Assembly: GCA_964352375.1 (NCBI GenBank)
Contig: CAYGSA010000002.1
Coordinates: 1 to 64,000 of the forward strand
Source: UBA1672 sp964352375
GTDB taxonomy: Bacteria; Pseudomonadota; Alphaproteobacteria; Micavibrionales; Micavibrionaceae
Direction of reading: 5' to 3'
DNA length: 64,000 bases
How positions within the stretch are numbered: the stretch's first letter is position 1; every line of letters begins with the position of its first letter. Positions 26,375-34,966 of this stretch are shown piece after piece. A program made the position numbers and the translations under genes. The notes beneath the pieces were generated by a model. It did not search any database. It was not told the DNA's origin and worked only from the letters and a program-made list of their open reading frames with translations.

Positions 26375-28645
26375 ATGGTTTTTCAAAAATATATTGGTTT
26401 CTTATTTGGGTTTTTTGCGATTTTTATCATGCCGTCTTATGCCCTTGCCGCGCAGCAGGTTTCTAAAATTGAAGTGATTGGCCAGCAAAGGATTGAACCG
26501 TCGACCATTGTTTCTTACATGGATTTGAAGGTTGGTGATGTTGTTAATGATGCTGCAACGGACCGTGCGCTCAAGAGTTTGTTTGCGACAGGGCTTTTTG
26601 CAGATGTTCGTGTTGAATCCAGGGGGGGCGTTGTCCAAGTTTCTGTTGTTGAGAATCCAGTCATTAACGAGATTGTGTTTGAAGGGAATGACAAGATTGC
26701 AGATAATGAGTTGCTTGGTGAAATTCAGCTTAGGTCGCGTAAAGTTTTTACGCGTGGTAAGGTTCAGTCAGATGTGTCGCGTCTTTATCAAGTTTATCGT
26801 CGTCAAGGACGTTTTTCTGTTGCGATTGAGCCTAAGATTATTCAGCTTGACCAGAACCGTGTTAATTTGATTTTTGAAATCAATGAAGGTGCTGTGACGA
26901 AGGTTAAATCCGTTCGCTTTGTTGGAAATAAAAAGTTTAGTGACTCCAAGCTACGGGGGGTTATAAGTACGAAGGAAACCCAGTGGTATCGCTTTTTGAG
27001 TAGCAGCGATCGGTATGATCCTGATCGTGTGAATTTTGATCAAGAGTTGCTAAGGGAGTATTATCTTTCACAAGGGTATGCCGATTTTCAAATTCTTTCT
27101 TCTGTTGCCGAGCTGTCTAAAAGTAAGGATAGTTTCTTGCTGACGATGACTGTGGAGGAGGGGCCGCGTTATAAATTTAATGAAACTGAGATTATATCTG
27201 GTATTCGTCATTTAGAGACCGATGCGCTCAAAGGCTCTGTTCGTTACAAGAAAGGGAAGTGGTATGATGCGAACAAAGTGAAAGAGACTGTTCGCTTAAT
27301 GACTGATCAGTTGGGTGACCTGCAATATGCTTTTGTGGATGTTCGCCCTGATCTTCGTAAAGATAAGGAAGCGCGTACGATCGATATTTCTTTTATGATT
27401 AGTGAGACGCCGAGGGTCTTTGTAGAGCGTATTAACGTTAATGGAAATATTAGAACGCTTGATAAGGTACTTCGTCGCGAGATGGAAATTGTTGAGGCTG
27501 ACCCGTTTAATCGTAGTAAGTTGGCGCGATCAGAACGGAATATTCGCAATCTTAATTTTTTTGAAAATGTTGATGTGGCAGTTTCGCAAGGCTCTGCACC
27601 TGATCGCACTGTGATTGATGTTAATGTTCAGGAAAAATCTACTGGTGAGCTTTCTATCGGGGCTGGGTTTTCGACCAATGATGGGCCTTTGGCTGATTTT
27701 TCAATTCGTGAACGTAATTTGCTTGGGCGTGGTCAGGACCTGGTTTTGAGTGCGTTGGTGGCTGGTGAGCGTTCGCAGCTTGATTTGTCATTTACAGAGC
27801 CTTATTTTCTAGGGCGCGATATTTCCGCTGGCTTTGATTTGTTTGCCACTGAGCGTGATTTGCAAGATGAAAGTTCTTTTGACCAAAAACGGACTGGTGG
27901 GGCACTTCGTGTTGGATATCCATTGTCGCAAAACTGGCGTCAGACATTGCGTTATACGTTTGAAAATAACAATATTACCGATGTTGATGATGATGCGTCT
28001 TTGTTTATTGCTGCGCAGGAAGGGGAGCGCTCTACTTCTGCAATTTCACAGCGCCTTTCGTATGATACGCGTGACAGCCGGATGCAGGCTTCGAGCGGGA
28101 CAAGTTATTGGCTCGACACAGAACTTGCTGGTTTAGGCGGGGATGCCAAATATATTTCGGCGCGCACGGGTGCATCGCATTATGTTCCTGTTGCTGATTC
28201 CGTTGTTCTTAATGTTTTAGGTGAAGTCGGTGCGATTGAGGGCTATGGCGATGAGGATGTTCAAATTAATGAGCGCTTCTTCCTTGGTGGGTCGACTTTA
28301 CGAGGGTTTGAGCGTTCAGGCGTTGGGCCGCGCGATGATGATACGAAGGATGCTTTGGGAGGTAATTTCTTTTATCGCGGAAGCGTAGAGCTTAGTTTCC
28401 CTCTTGGTTTGCCCAAGGAATTGGGTATTCAAGGGCATGCCTTTACGGATGCTGGTTCGCTTACTGATATTGACCAGACGGGAAGTGGTATTCTTGAGGC
28501 AGATTCTATTCGCGCTGCTGCAGGTTTTGGTTTATCGTGGCGTTCTCCGTTTGGTCCTATTCGTTTAGACTTTGCATTACCTTATTCTAGTGAAGATTTT
28601 GATGAAGAAGAGAATTTCAGATTTGATTTTGGGACGCGGTTCTAA
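26375..28645 (+). CDS. bamA: Outer membrane protein assembly factor BamA
   Basis: Central component of the machine that inserts beta-barrel proteins in the outer membrane. It has 756 aa with a signal peptide (to about ALAAQQ, residue 25), five POTRA-like repeats over residues ~27-350, and a 16-strand barrel. The conserved barrel-loop motif appears as FFLGGSTLRGFERSGVGP, and the C-terminus ends in Phe (FRFDFGTRF), the outer-membrane targeting signal. It is placed after the rseP pair and before the Skp-like gene, as is standard. Confidence 0.97.
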   Translation: MVFQKYIGFLFGFFAIFIMPSYALAAQQVSKIEVIGQQRIEPSTIVSYMDLKVGDVVNDAATDRALKSLFATGLFADVRVESRGGVVQVSVVENPVINEIVFEGNDKIADNELLGEIQLRSRKVFTRGKVQSDVSRLYQVYRRQGRFSVAIEPKIIQLDQNRVNLIFEINEGAVTKVKSVRFVGNKKFSDSKLRGVISTKETQWYRFLSSSDRYDPDRVNFDQELLREYYLSQGYADFQILSSVAELSKSKDSFLLTMTVEEGPRYKFNETEIISGIRHLETDALKGSVRYKKGKWYDANKVKETVRLMTDQLGDLQYAFVDVRPDLRKDKEARTIDISFMISETPRVFVERINVNGNIRTLDKVLRREMEIVEADPFNRSKLARSERNIRNLNFFENVDVAVSQGSAPDRTVIDVNVQEKSTGELSIGAGFSTNDGPLADFSIRERNLLGRGQDLVLSALVAGERSQLDLSFTEPYFLGRDISAGFDLFATERDLQDESSFDQKRTGGALRVGYPLSQNWRQTLRYTFENNNITDVDDDASLFIAAQEGERSTSAISQRLSYDTRDSRMQASSGTSYWLDTELAGLGGDAKYISARTGASHYVPVADSVVLNVLGEVGAIEGYGDEDVQINERFFLGGSTLRGFERSGVGPRDDDTKDALGGNFFYRGSVELSFPLGLPKELGIQGHAFTDAGSLTDIDQTGSGILEADSIRAAAGFGLSWRSPFGPIRLDFALPYSSEDFDEEENFRFDFGTRF

Positions 28646-28681
28646 TACAACCTATTAGGTAACTTAAATTAAGGAATATAT

Positions 28682-29221
28682 ATGTCTCTCCGCTTCATAA
28701 TGAGCGCAGCACTCTTTTGTGCTTTTATTTTTTGTATATCATGTCCAGCTTATGCGCAAATTAGCATCGCTGTGGTTGATGTCGATACTATTTTATCAGA
28801 GTCCAAGGCGGCAAAGTCCATAAAATCGCAGGTTAAGAAGAAGCGTGAGGGGTTTATTGATAATGTTAAGAAAGAGGAGGATAAGCTTCGTAAAGAGCAA
28901 AAGGCTATAGAGGCCAAACGCGATTCTATGAGTAAAGAAGAGTTGGTTAAGAAGGCACAGGAATTTGAAAGGGGGCGTTTGAACGCTCGTAAGTCTATAG
29001 AAGAAAAAAAGTCTAAGCTTGATAAGGCTTATTCTAAATCTATGAATAGTTTGACCAAGGTTATATTTGAGGTGTGTCAGGAGATTGCCGATGAGAGAAA
29101 AATTGATCTTATTATAACACGCCAGAATATTATTGTTGGCAGCTTGTCTCTTGATATCACGACAGAAGTTATGGAGCGTATGAATGAGAAGCTTCCTAAG
29201 CTTGATCTTGATGTAGAATAA
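28682..29221 (+). CDS. skp: Skp/OmpH-family periplasmic chaperone
   Basis: 179-aa OmpH-family protein. A signal peptide of about 25 residues ends at PAYA, followed by ISIAVVDVDTILSESKAAKSI, the typical beginning of the Skp core. A long Lys/Glu-rich coiled coil (about residues 50-125) forms the chaperone tentacles, and the C-terminal strand part returns (KIDLIITRQNIIVGS). It probably carries unfolded outer-membrane proteins to BamA, encoded just upstream. AAGGAA precedes the start. Confidence 0.9.
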   Translation: MSLRFIMSAALFCAFIFCISCPAYAQISIAVVDVDTILSESKAAKSIKSQVKKKREGFIDNVKKEEDKLRKEQKAIEAKRDSMSKEELVKKAQEFERGRLNARKSIEEKKSKLDKAYSKSMNSLTKVIFEVCQEIADERKIDLIITRQNIIVGSLSLDITTEVMERMNEKLPKLDLDVE

Positions 29222-29227
29222 CCTTTT

Positions 29228-30199
29228 ATGGCTGATACGCGTTTTTTTAAAAAAAATAATACTTTCTCTGTTCAAGATATAGTTGAAATGGGTGGCTACC
29301 TATTTTCTGAGAATGCGGATGCCAGCGTTATGTTGACTGATGTTGCAGCTTTAAATTTAGCTGGGCCAAGTGACCTTAGTTTTTTTGATAATGTTAAGTA
29401 TAAACAAGATTTTAGTGCAACTAAAGCTGGGGCATGTTTTTGCAATGCTGAAATGGTTCAATATGCGCCTGATGGGCTTATTTGCATTATTGCTGATAAT
29501 CCATATAAGGCCTATGCGTTAGCGGCGCAGGCATTTTATCCGCAATCCGTCTCTGAAGGCTTTATTCATGTCAGTGCAGTCATTGGTGAAGGCGTTCAAC
29601 TTGGAGAGGGCGTTCGTATTGATGCAAACGCCGTTATTGGTGATGGTGTTGTTATTGGCGATCATTGTTGGATTGGTGCTAATGCTACGGTTTCTCATTC
29701 TCTTCTTGGTGACTATGTTCGTTTGTATCCAGGAGCGCGTGTTGGGCAAGATGGTTTTGGTTTTGCGATTGATCCTTCTGGGCATGTTAAGGTCCCCCAA
29801 CTTGGTCGTGTTATCATTGGTGACCATGTAGAGATTGGCGCTAATACAACGATTGATCGCGGTTCTGGGCCTGATACCGTTATCGGGCACGGTTGTTGGA
29901 TTGATAATTTGGTGCAGATTGGCCACAATGTTAAAATTGGGCGTGGTTGTGTCGTTGTGGCGCAAGTGGGTATTTCTGGCTCTACAGTGCTAGGTGATTA
30001 TGTTGTTATTGGCGGGCAAGCCGGGTTGGCAGGGCATATTAAAATTTCATCTGGTGTTCGCATTGGGGCACAATCTGGAGTAATAAGTGACATTGAGGTT
30101 TCTGGTGAATATCTGGGCTCACCCGCCTTTCCAAAAAGACAGTTTTTTAAACAAATTGCGGCACTAAATCGCTTGATCAAAAAGAAGAAAAGCGATTAA
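29228..30199 (+). CDS. lpxD: UDP-3-O-(3-hydroxyacyl)glucosamine N-acyltransferase
   Basis: Third step of lipid A synthesis, adding an N-linked hydroxyacyl chain from acyl carrier protein. The 323 aa have an N-terminal uridine-binding domain (with AGPSDLSFFDN) followed by a left-handed beta helix made of hexapeptide repeats (I/V-G-x-x-V). The catalytic His is His233 in NLVQIGHNVKIG. The C-terminal helix carries the usual basic residues (RQFFKQIAALNRLIKKKK). It is six bases after the skp gene. Confidence 0.96.
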   Translation: MADTRFFKKNNTFSVQDIVEMGGYLFSENADASVMLTDVAALNLAGPSDLSFFDNVKYKQDFSATKAGACFCNAEMVQYAPDGLICIIADNPYKAYALAAQAFYPQSVSEGFIHVSAVIGEGVQLGEGVRIDANAVIGDGVVIGDHCWIGANATVSHSLLGDYVRLYPGARVGQDGFGFAIDPSGHVKVPQLGRVIIGDHVEIGANTTIDRGSGPDTVIGHGCWIDNLVQIGHNVKIGRGCVVVAQVGISGSTVLGDYVVIGGQAGLAGHIKISSGVRIGAQSGVISDIEVSGEYLGSPAFPKRQFFKQIAALNRLIKKKKSD

Positions 30200-30231
30200 C
30201 TGCTTTAAAGATAGATAAACAGGTGGATTTA

Positions 30232-30699
30232 ATGAGTGAACACGCTATAGAAAATTTTGATATTCAAAAAATCATGCAAATGATTCCGCATAGATATCCA
30301 ATTCTATTGGTAGATAGAATTATTGAGCTTGATCGTGGACAGGGTGCTGTTGCGGTTAAGAATGTTACTATGAACGAGCCGCAATTTATGGGTCATTTTC
30401 CAGGGTATCCCGTGATGCCAGGTGTGTTGATTATTGAGTCAATGGCGCAGACTGCTGCTTTGGTTGTTGTTGATTTTATGGGTGAGCAGGCCGAAGGCAA
30501 GATTGTTTACTTTATGACCATTGATAATGCACGTTTTCGCAAGCCTGTTACGCCGGGTGATACAATGCATATTCATGTAGATAAAGTGCGATCTCGTGGT
30601 GCTGTCTGGAAATTTAAGGGTGTTGCCAAGGTTGGTGATACAGTCTGCGCGGAGGCCACTTTTAGTGCGATGATTACCGATACTGAATCATCGTCCTAG
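30232..30699 (+). CDS. fabZ: 3-hydroxyacyl-[acyl-carrier-protein] dehydratase FabZ
   Basis: Hot-dog-fold dehydratase of fatty acid synthesis, controlling the share of hydroxyacyl-ACP that goes to lipid A. The core is MIPHRYPILLVDRI, followed by FMGHFPGYPVMPGVLIIESMAQ with catalytic His54 and Glu69. The Tyr in GHFPGYP replaces the more usual His but is not catalytic. It is 155 aa from the ATG at 30232, which has AGGTGG upstream; a GTG nine bases earlier is less likely. It lies within the lpx cluster. Confidence 0.96.
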   Translation: MSEHAIENFDIQKIMQMIPHRYPILLVDRIIELDRGQGAVAVKNVTMNEPQFMGHFPGYPVMPGVLIIESMAQTAALVVVDFMGEQAEGKIVYFMTIDNARFRKPVTPGDTMHIHVDKVRSRGAVWKFKGVAKVGDTVCAEATFSAMITDTESSS

Positions 30700-30764
30700 T
30701 TTTTGAAATATTTCGTTATAAAGCGTGAGTTGTTCTCTCGTTTTTTTACCCTTAGAGTTCTTTC

Positions 30765-31559
30765 ATGAGTGTAAATATCCACCCAACAGCGATAATTGAT
30801 GAAAGCGCAGACATTGGTGCTCATGTTTCTATTGGGCCATATAGTGTTGTTGGAGCTCATGTTAAGCTTGGAGATGGTGTAACGATTCATTCGCACGTCA
30901 ACATTGATGGTTATACGACTATTGGTGAAAAATCAGAAGTTTTTCCGTTTAGCTCTTTGGGTACGAAGCCTCAGGATTTAAAGTTTTCGGGGGAAAAATC
31001 AGAACTTATTATCGGCAAAAACACGACTATTCGTGAGCATGTCACTATGAATCCTGGTACGTCACATGGAACCATGAAGACTGTTGTCGGTGATAACTGT
31101 TTAATTATGGTGGGGTGTCATGTTGCGCATGATTGTGTGATTGGGGATAATGTTATTATGGCGAATAATGCGACTTTGGCAGGTCATGTCGTGGTGGGTG
31201 ATTTTGCCTTTTTAGGTGGGATATCTGCTGTGCATCAATTTGTTCGTATTGGCGAGCATGCGGTTGTTGGTGGCATGAGTGGTGTAGAAAGTGATATTAT
31301 TCCTTATGGTCGTGTGAAGGGCGAGCGTGCGTTTTTAGCAGGACTTAATTTGGTTGGGCTTGAGCGTCGCGGTTTTACAAAGGATGAGGTTAAATCTCTT
31401 CAGCGTGCGTTTAACCAGTTATTTGGCGATGAAGGTACTTTTGAACAGCGTATAGATACTGTTTCTGATAGCTTTTGTGATGATCGTTTGGTTATGTCTA
31501 TTGTCGAATTTGCCCGTGCAAAAACAAGGTTTCCGCTTTGCCAGCCCCGCAAGAAATAA
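30765..31559 (+). CDS. lpxA: UDP-N-acetylglucosamine O-acyltransferase
   Basis: First step of lipid A synthesis. The 264 aa are a left-handed beta helix of hexapeptide repeats with a C-terminal helical cap. The catalytic His is His122 in MVGCHVAHDCVIG, and the conserved TMNPGTS loop is at about 94-100. The cap has RGFTKDEVKSLQRAF. About 65 bases of T-rich non-coding sequence separate it from fabZ. Its last 22 bases overlap the lpxI start. Confidence 0.97.
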   Translation: MSVNIHPTAIIDESADIGAHVSIGPYSVVGAHVKLGDGVTIHSHVNIDGYTTIGEKSEVFPFSSLGTKPQDLKFSGEKSELIIGKNTTIREHVTMNPGTSHGTMKTVVGDNCLIMVGCHVAHDCVIGDNVIMANNATLAGHVVVGDFAFLGGISAVHQFVRIGEHAVVGGMSGVESDIIPYGRVKGERAFLAGLNLVGLERRGFTKDEVKSLQRAFNQLFGDEGTFEQRIDTVSDSFCDDRLVMSIVEFARAKTRFPLCQPRKK

Positions 31560-32395
31560 ACATTACCCGATTAGGTATCATTGCTGGTGGTGGTTCACTG
31601 CCTCAGCAACTTGTTGTTTCATGCAAGGCACAGGGCATTGACGTTTTTTTAGTTTGCTTTGATGGTTATACATCCACGGATCTTCCAAAAGAAAATCCAC
31701 ATATCTGGACACGGCTTGGGGCTGTGGGGAAAATAATTAATTATTTTAAAGGTCATAATGTGCATGATGTTGTTATGATTGGGCACATTAAAAGACCTTC
31801 ACTCACAGATGTTTCGCCAGACTTGAAAGGGTTGCAAATTCTTTCTCGTATTGGTTTCAAAGCTCTTGGGGATAATTCTTTATTAAGTTTGTTAAAGAAT
31901 GAGCTTGAGACTGAAGGTTTGCGTGTGCGGGCTGTTCAGGATTTTTGTGATAATTTGCTTGTTGGTGAGGGGCCTATTGGGTCTATGGGCTATGAGAGTG
32001 ATGATCAAGAGACTATAGATTTGGGCTTAAGAGCATCTCAAGCCCTTGGAGCGCTAGATATTGGCCAATCTGTTGTTGTTCAAAATGGCGTTGTGGTTGC
32101 TGTCGAAGCAAAAGAGGGCACTGATGCTCTTATTAAGCGTTGTTCTGAACTTTTGGATGGGAGGCGCGGTGGTATACTTGTAAAGACTTGCAAGCCGCAG
32201 CAAGATAAAAGCTTAGATCTTCCGACAATTGGGCTGGACACGATAAGAAATGCGCATGAGGTGGGTTTGTGTGGTATAATTTTGCATGCACACAATGTTA
32301 TTATTCCTGATATAAAAACTGTTGCAGACTATGCGGATCGTTATAAAATTTTTGTCGTAGGTGTTAAACTTCGTGTCGAAGAAGGTGAAGTATGA
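31538..32395 (+). CDS. lpxI: UDP-2,3-diacylglucosamine pyrophosphatase LpxI
   Basis: Hydrolyses UDP-2,3-diacylglucosamine to lipid X; this unrelated family replaces LpxH in alphaproteobacteria. The 285 aa begin LGIIAGGGSLPQQLV, the N-terminal Rossmann-like motif. They then show MIGHIKRPSL, GDNSLLS, GPIGSM, QSVVVQNGVVVAVEAKEGTD and a C-terminal GVKL. No ATG is available; the TTG at 31538 has AAGG eight bases upstream and no better start exists. It is nested into the end of lpxA and overlaps lpxB by ATGA. Confidence 0.93.
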   Translation: MPAPQEINITRLGIIAGGGSLPQQLVVSCKAQGIDVFLVCFDGYTSTDLPKENPHIWTRLGAVGKIINYFKGHNVHDVVMIGHIKRPSLTDVSPDLKGLQILSRIGFKALGDNSLLSLLKNELETEGLRVRAVQDFCDNLLVGEGPIGSMGYESDDQETIDLGLRASQALGALDIGQSVVVQNGVVVAVEAKEGTDALIKRCSELLDGRRGGILVKTCKPQQDKSLDLPTIGLDTIRNAHEVGLCGIILHAHNVIIPDIKTVADYADRYKIFVVGVKLRVEEGEV

Positions 32396-33549
32396 AGGTA
32401 TTTTTTATAGTAGGTGAAGATTCTGGTGATGCCCTTGGGGGGCCTTTGATTGGGGCGCTTAAAGAGCGTTATGGCGATGAGGTTGAGTGTATGGGGGTTG
32501 GTGGCCCGATTATGAAGAGGAACGGATTTGATGAACTTCTTCCTATGGATCAGATTTCAGTTATTGGTATATGGGAAGTAATCCCCCAAATTCCGAGGCT
32601 TTTTAAGATACGTAATGCTCTTATTGAAGAAATTGAGAAGCAGCAACCTGATGCGGTTGTTACAATAGATTTTCCTGATTTTAATTTTCTGGTGGCTAAG
32701 GCGTTAAAAAAACGTGGTCATTATAAAGGAAAGCTCATCCATTACGTTGCGCCAAGTGTTTGGGCGTGGAGACCAGGGAGAGCAAAAAGAATCTCTGAAT
32801 TTCTTGATGGTATTATGTGTCTATTTCCTATGGAGACAAAATACTTTGATGGTTTTAATATCAAGGTAGAGCATGTTGGGCATCCTCTTGTCGCTAGCTC
32901 TGCTAAAGATGCGGTTGGAAATAATTTTCGTGAGATTAATGATATTCCTATGGATGTTAAGACCGTGGGGTTATTTTTTGGAAGCCGTGAGAGTGAGTAT
33001 AAGAGCTTAGCACCAATTATTAAGGAAGCGGCTATTTTGGTTCAAGAGATTGAGCCAAAAGTTCGCTTTATTGTGCCAACATTGCCTGATTTAGAATATG
33101 AGATAAAAAATCTTCTAAAAGATTTTCCTATCTCGGTTTACGTGACGTGTACACCATCAACGAAATGGGATTCCTTTAAGGCTTGTGACACAGCAATTGC
33201 AGTTTCGGGAACTGTTGGCTTAGAACTTTCGTATGCAGGGGTTCCACATGTGATTGTATACAAGGTTAATCCGGTTACGGCTCTTATTTTAAAGCTTTTT
33301 ATTAAAGTTAAGTACGCGCATATCGCTAATATTTTATTAGAGCGCGGTGTTATTCCCGAGTTTATACAAGGTAAATGCATACCAGAGTTAATAGCTCAGC
33401 AGACTTTAGATTTCATTCAAACGCCTGAACTTGCACAAGAGCAAGTAAAGGCGTTTGAGGGGATTGATGGCTTATTGGGTAATAGCGAAGGAATTGATCC
33501 TTCAGAAAAAGCGGCTCAGTTTATCTTTGAGATGATTAGTAAGGGCTAG
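32392..33549 (+). CDS. lpxB: Lipid-A-disaccharide synthase
   Basis: GT-B/GT19 glycosyltransferase joining lipid X and UDP-diacylglucosamine. The 385 aa start with KVFFIVGEDSGDALGGPLI and contain IDFPDFNF, HYVAPSVWAWRPGRAKRI and the PxLPD-type block VPTLPDLEYEI. The C-terminal part has SGTVGLELSYAGVPHVIVYKVN. It is the last gene of the long plus-strand envelope run. Its stop overlaps the gltA stop on the other strand by four bases, leaving no room for an ordinary terminator between them. Confidence 0.96.
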   Translation: MKVFFIVGEDSGDALGGPLIGALKERYGDEVECMGVGGPIMKRNGFDELLPMDQISVIGIWEVIPQIPRLFKIRNALIEEIEKQQPDAVVTIDFPDFNFLVAKALKKRGHYKGKLIHYVAPSVWAWRPGRAKRISEFLDGIMCLFPMETKYFDGFNIKVEHVGHPLVASSAKDAVGNNFREINDIPMDVKTVGLFFGSRESEYKSLAPIIKEAAILVQEIEPKVRFIVPTLPDLEYEIKNLLKDFPISVYVTCTPSTKWDSFKACDTAIAVSGTVGLELSYAGVPHVIVYKVNPVTALILKLFIKVKYAHIANILLERGVIPEFIQGKCIPELIAQQTLDFIQTPELAQEQVKAFEGIDGLLGNSEGIDPSEKAAQFIFEMISKG

Positions 33550-34853
33550 CGATCATCGACATCAACATAGGGGCGCTTTACTGGGCCTGTGTACAGTTGG
33601 CGCGGGCGGCCAATTTTGAGAGATGGCTCTTCCATCATTTCTGTCCATTGTGATATCCAGCCAACTGTTCTTGACAGTGCGAAGAGAACGGTGAACATAC
33701 TTGTTGGAAAACCCATGGCTTTTAGGATAATACCTGAATAAAAATCAACATTTGGGAAGAGTTTTCGATCGATGAAATACTGATCTTCTAGTGCAATGCG
33801 TTCTAATTCCATAGCGAGCTCTACCCGCGGATCATTTACGCCTAAATCTTCCAGAACTTCATCACAGGCTTCTTTTAGGACTTGGGCGCGTGGGTCGAAA
33901 TTTTTGTATACTCGGTGGCCAAAGCCCATGAGCTTAAATGGGTCATCCTTGTCTTTTGCACGGGCTAGGAATTCTGGAATACGGTCAACGCTGCCGATTT
34001 GATCTAGCATTTCGAGGACAGCCTGGTTTGCGCCGCCATGGCTTGGCCCCCAGAGTGAGGCAATACCTGCGGCGACACACGCAAATGGGTTGGCTTGTGA
34101 GGAGCCTGCGAGACGGACGGTTGATGTTGATGCATTTTGCTCGTGGTCAGCATGGAGAATTAATATTTTATCCATTGCTCTAGCAAGAACTGGGTTGACC
34201 TTATATGGCTCGGCGGGAACAGCGAAGCACATATACAGGAAGTTTTCAGCAAAATCCAAGTCATTGCGCGGGTACATGAAAGGTTGCCCGATAGAGAATT
34301 TGTGTGTCATTGCGGCAAGTGTTGCAACTTTTGCTATAAGTCGATGCGCAGAAATATCTCTTTGCTCTGGGTCATAAATATCGAGTGAGTCGTGATAGAA
34401 CGCTGAAAGAGCGCCAACTACGCCACACATTATTGCCATGGGGTGCGCGTCACGGCGGAATCCACGGAAGAAAAAGTTGACCTGTTCATCAACCATTGTG
34501 TGGTAGGTGATATTTGTTTCAAATTCTTCAAATTGCTGGCGGCTAGGTAAATCGCCATAAAGTAAAAGATATGCGACTTCTAAAAATGTACTTTTAGAGG
34601 CTAAATCTTGGATCGTGTAACCACGATGCATTAATATGCCTTCATCACCATCAATAAATGTGAGGCGTGATTTGCAGCTGCCCGTTGCAGTAAAGCTGGG
34701 ATCAAATGTGAAATGACCTGTCTCGGCATACAGTTTACGGATGTCTATGACAGGAGCGCCTGCGGTCCCCTCAATCACAGGGAGTTTTGTACTTTCACCT
34801 GTTTGATCGTTGGTCAGCGTGAATGTTTTTTCGGTTTGTGAGTCGTGTGACAT
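33546..34853 (-). CDS. gltA: Citrate synthase (type I, hexameric-like)
   Basis: Condenses acetyl-CoA with oxaloacetate to open the TCA cycle. At 435 aa it carries the catalytic blocks LWGPSHGGANQAVLEML (His), MGFGHRVYKNFDPRA (His) and a downstream VDFYSGIILKAMG (Asp). The start chosen, MSHDSQTEKTF, has AGGA upstream on the minus strand; a frame extending 22 residues further has no support. It is 113 bases downstream of gltX in the same direction. That gap may hold its own promoter, but I see no strong match. Confidence 0.96.
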   Translation of the reverse strand: MSHDSQTEKTFTLTNDQTGESTKLPVIEGTAGAPVIDIRKLYAETGHFTFDPSFTATGSCKSRLTFIDGDEGILMHRGYTIQDLASKSTFLEVAYLLLYGDLPSRQQFEEFETNITYHTMVDEQVNFFFRGFRRDAHPMAIMCGVVGALSAFYHDSLDIYDPEQRDISAHRLIAKVATLAAMTHKFSIGQPFMYPRNDLDFAENFLYMCFAVPAEPYKVNPVLARAMDKILILHADHEQNASTSTVRLAGSSQANPFACVAAGIASLWGPSHGGANQAVLEMLDQIGSVDRIPEFLARAKDKDDPFKLMGFGHRVYKNFDPRAQVLKEACDEVLEDLGVNDPRVELAMELERIALEDQYFIDRKLFPNVDFYSGIILKAMGFPTSMFTVLFALSRTVGWISQWTEMMEEPSLKIGRPRQLYTGPVKRPYVDVDDR

Positions 34854-34966
34854 GGGTTCTTTTCCTAAGATTTGGAGGCTCTTGAACAGAGGTGGGAAGG
34901 TGCACCAGAACAGATGCAAATAACACGTTACATTAAAAATAGTCCTGAATCAATGTGATAGAGATA

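Noticed and set aside
28650..28660. Short dyad ACCTA-T-TAGGT before the skp gene
   Set aside because: Five-base arms in an AT-rich gap are expected by chance.
34854..34966. Possible gltA promoter in the gltX-gltA gap
   Set aside because: The best -35-like TTGATT is paired only with a poor -10 (TAACGT) at 17 bases; too weak to list.
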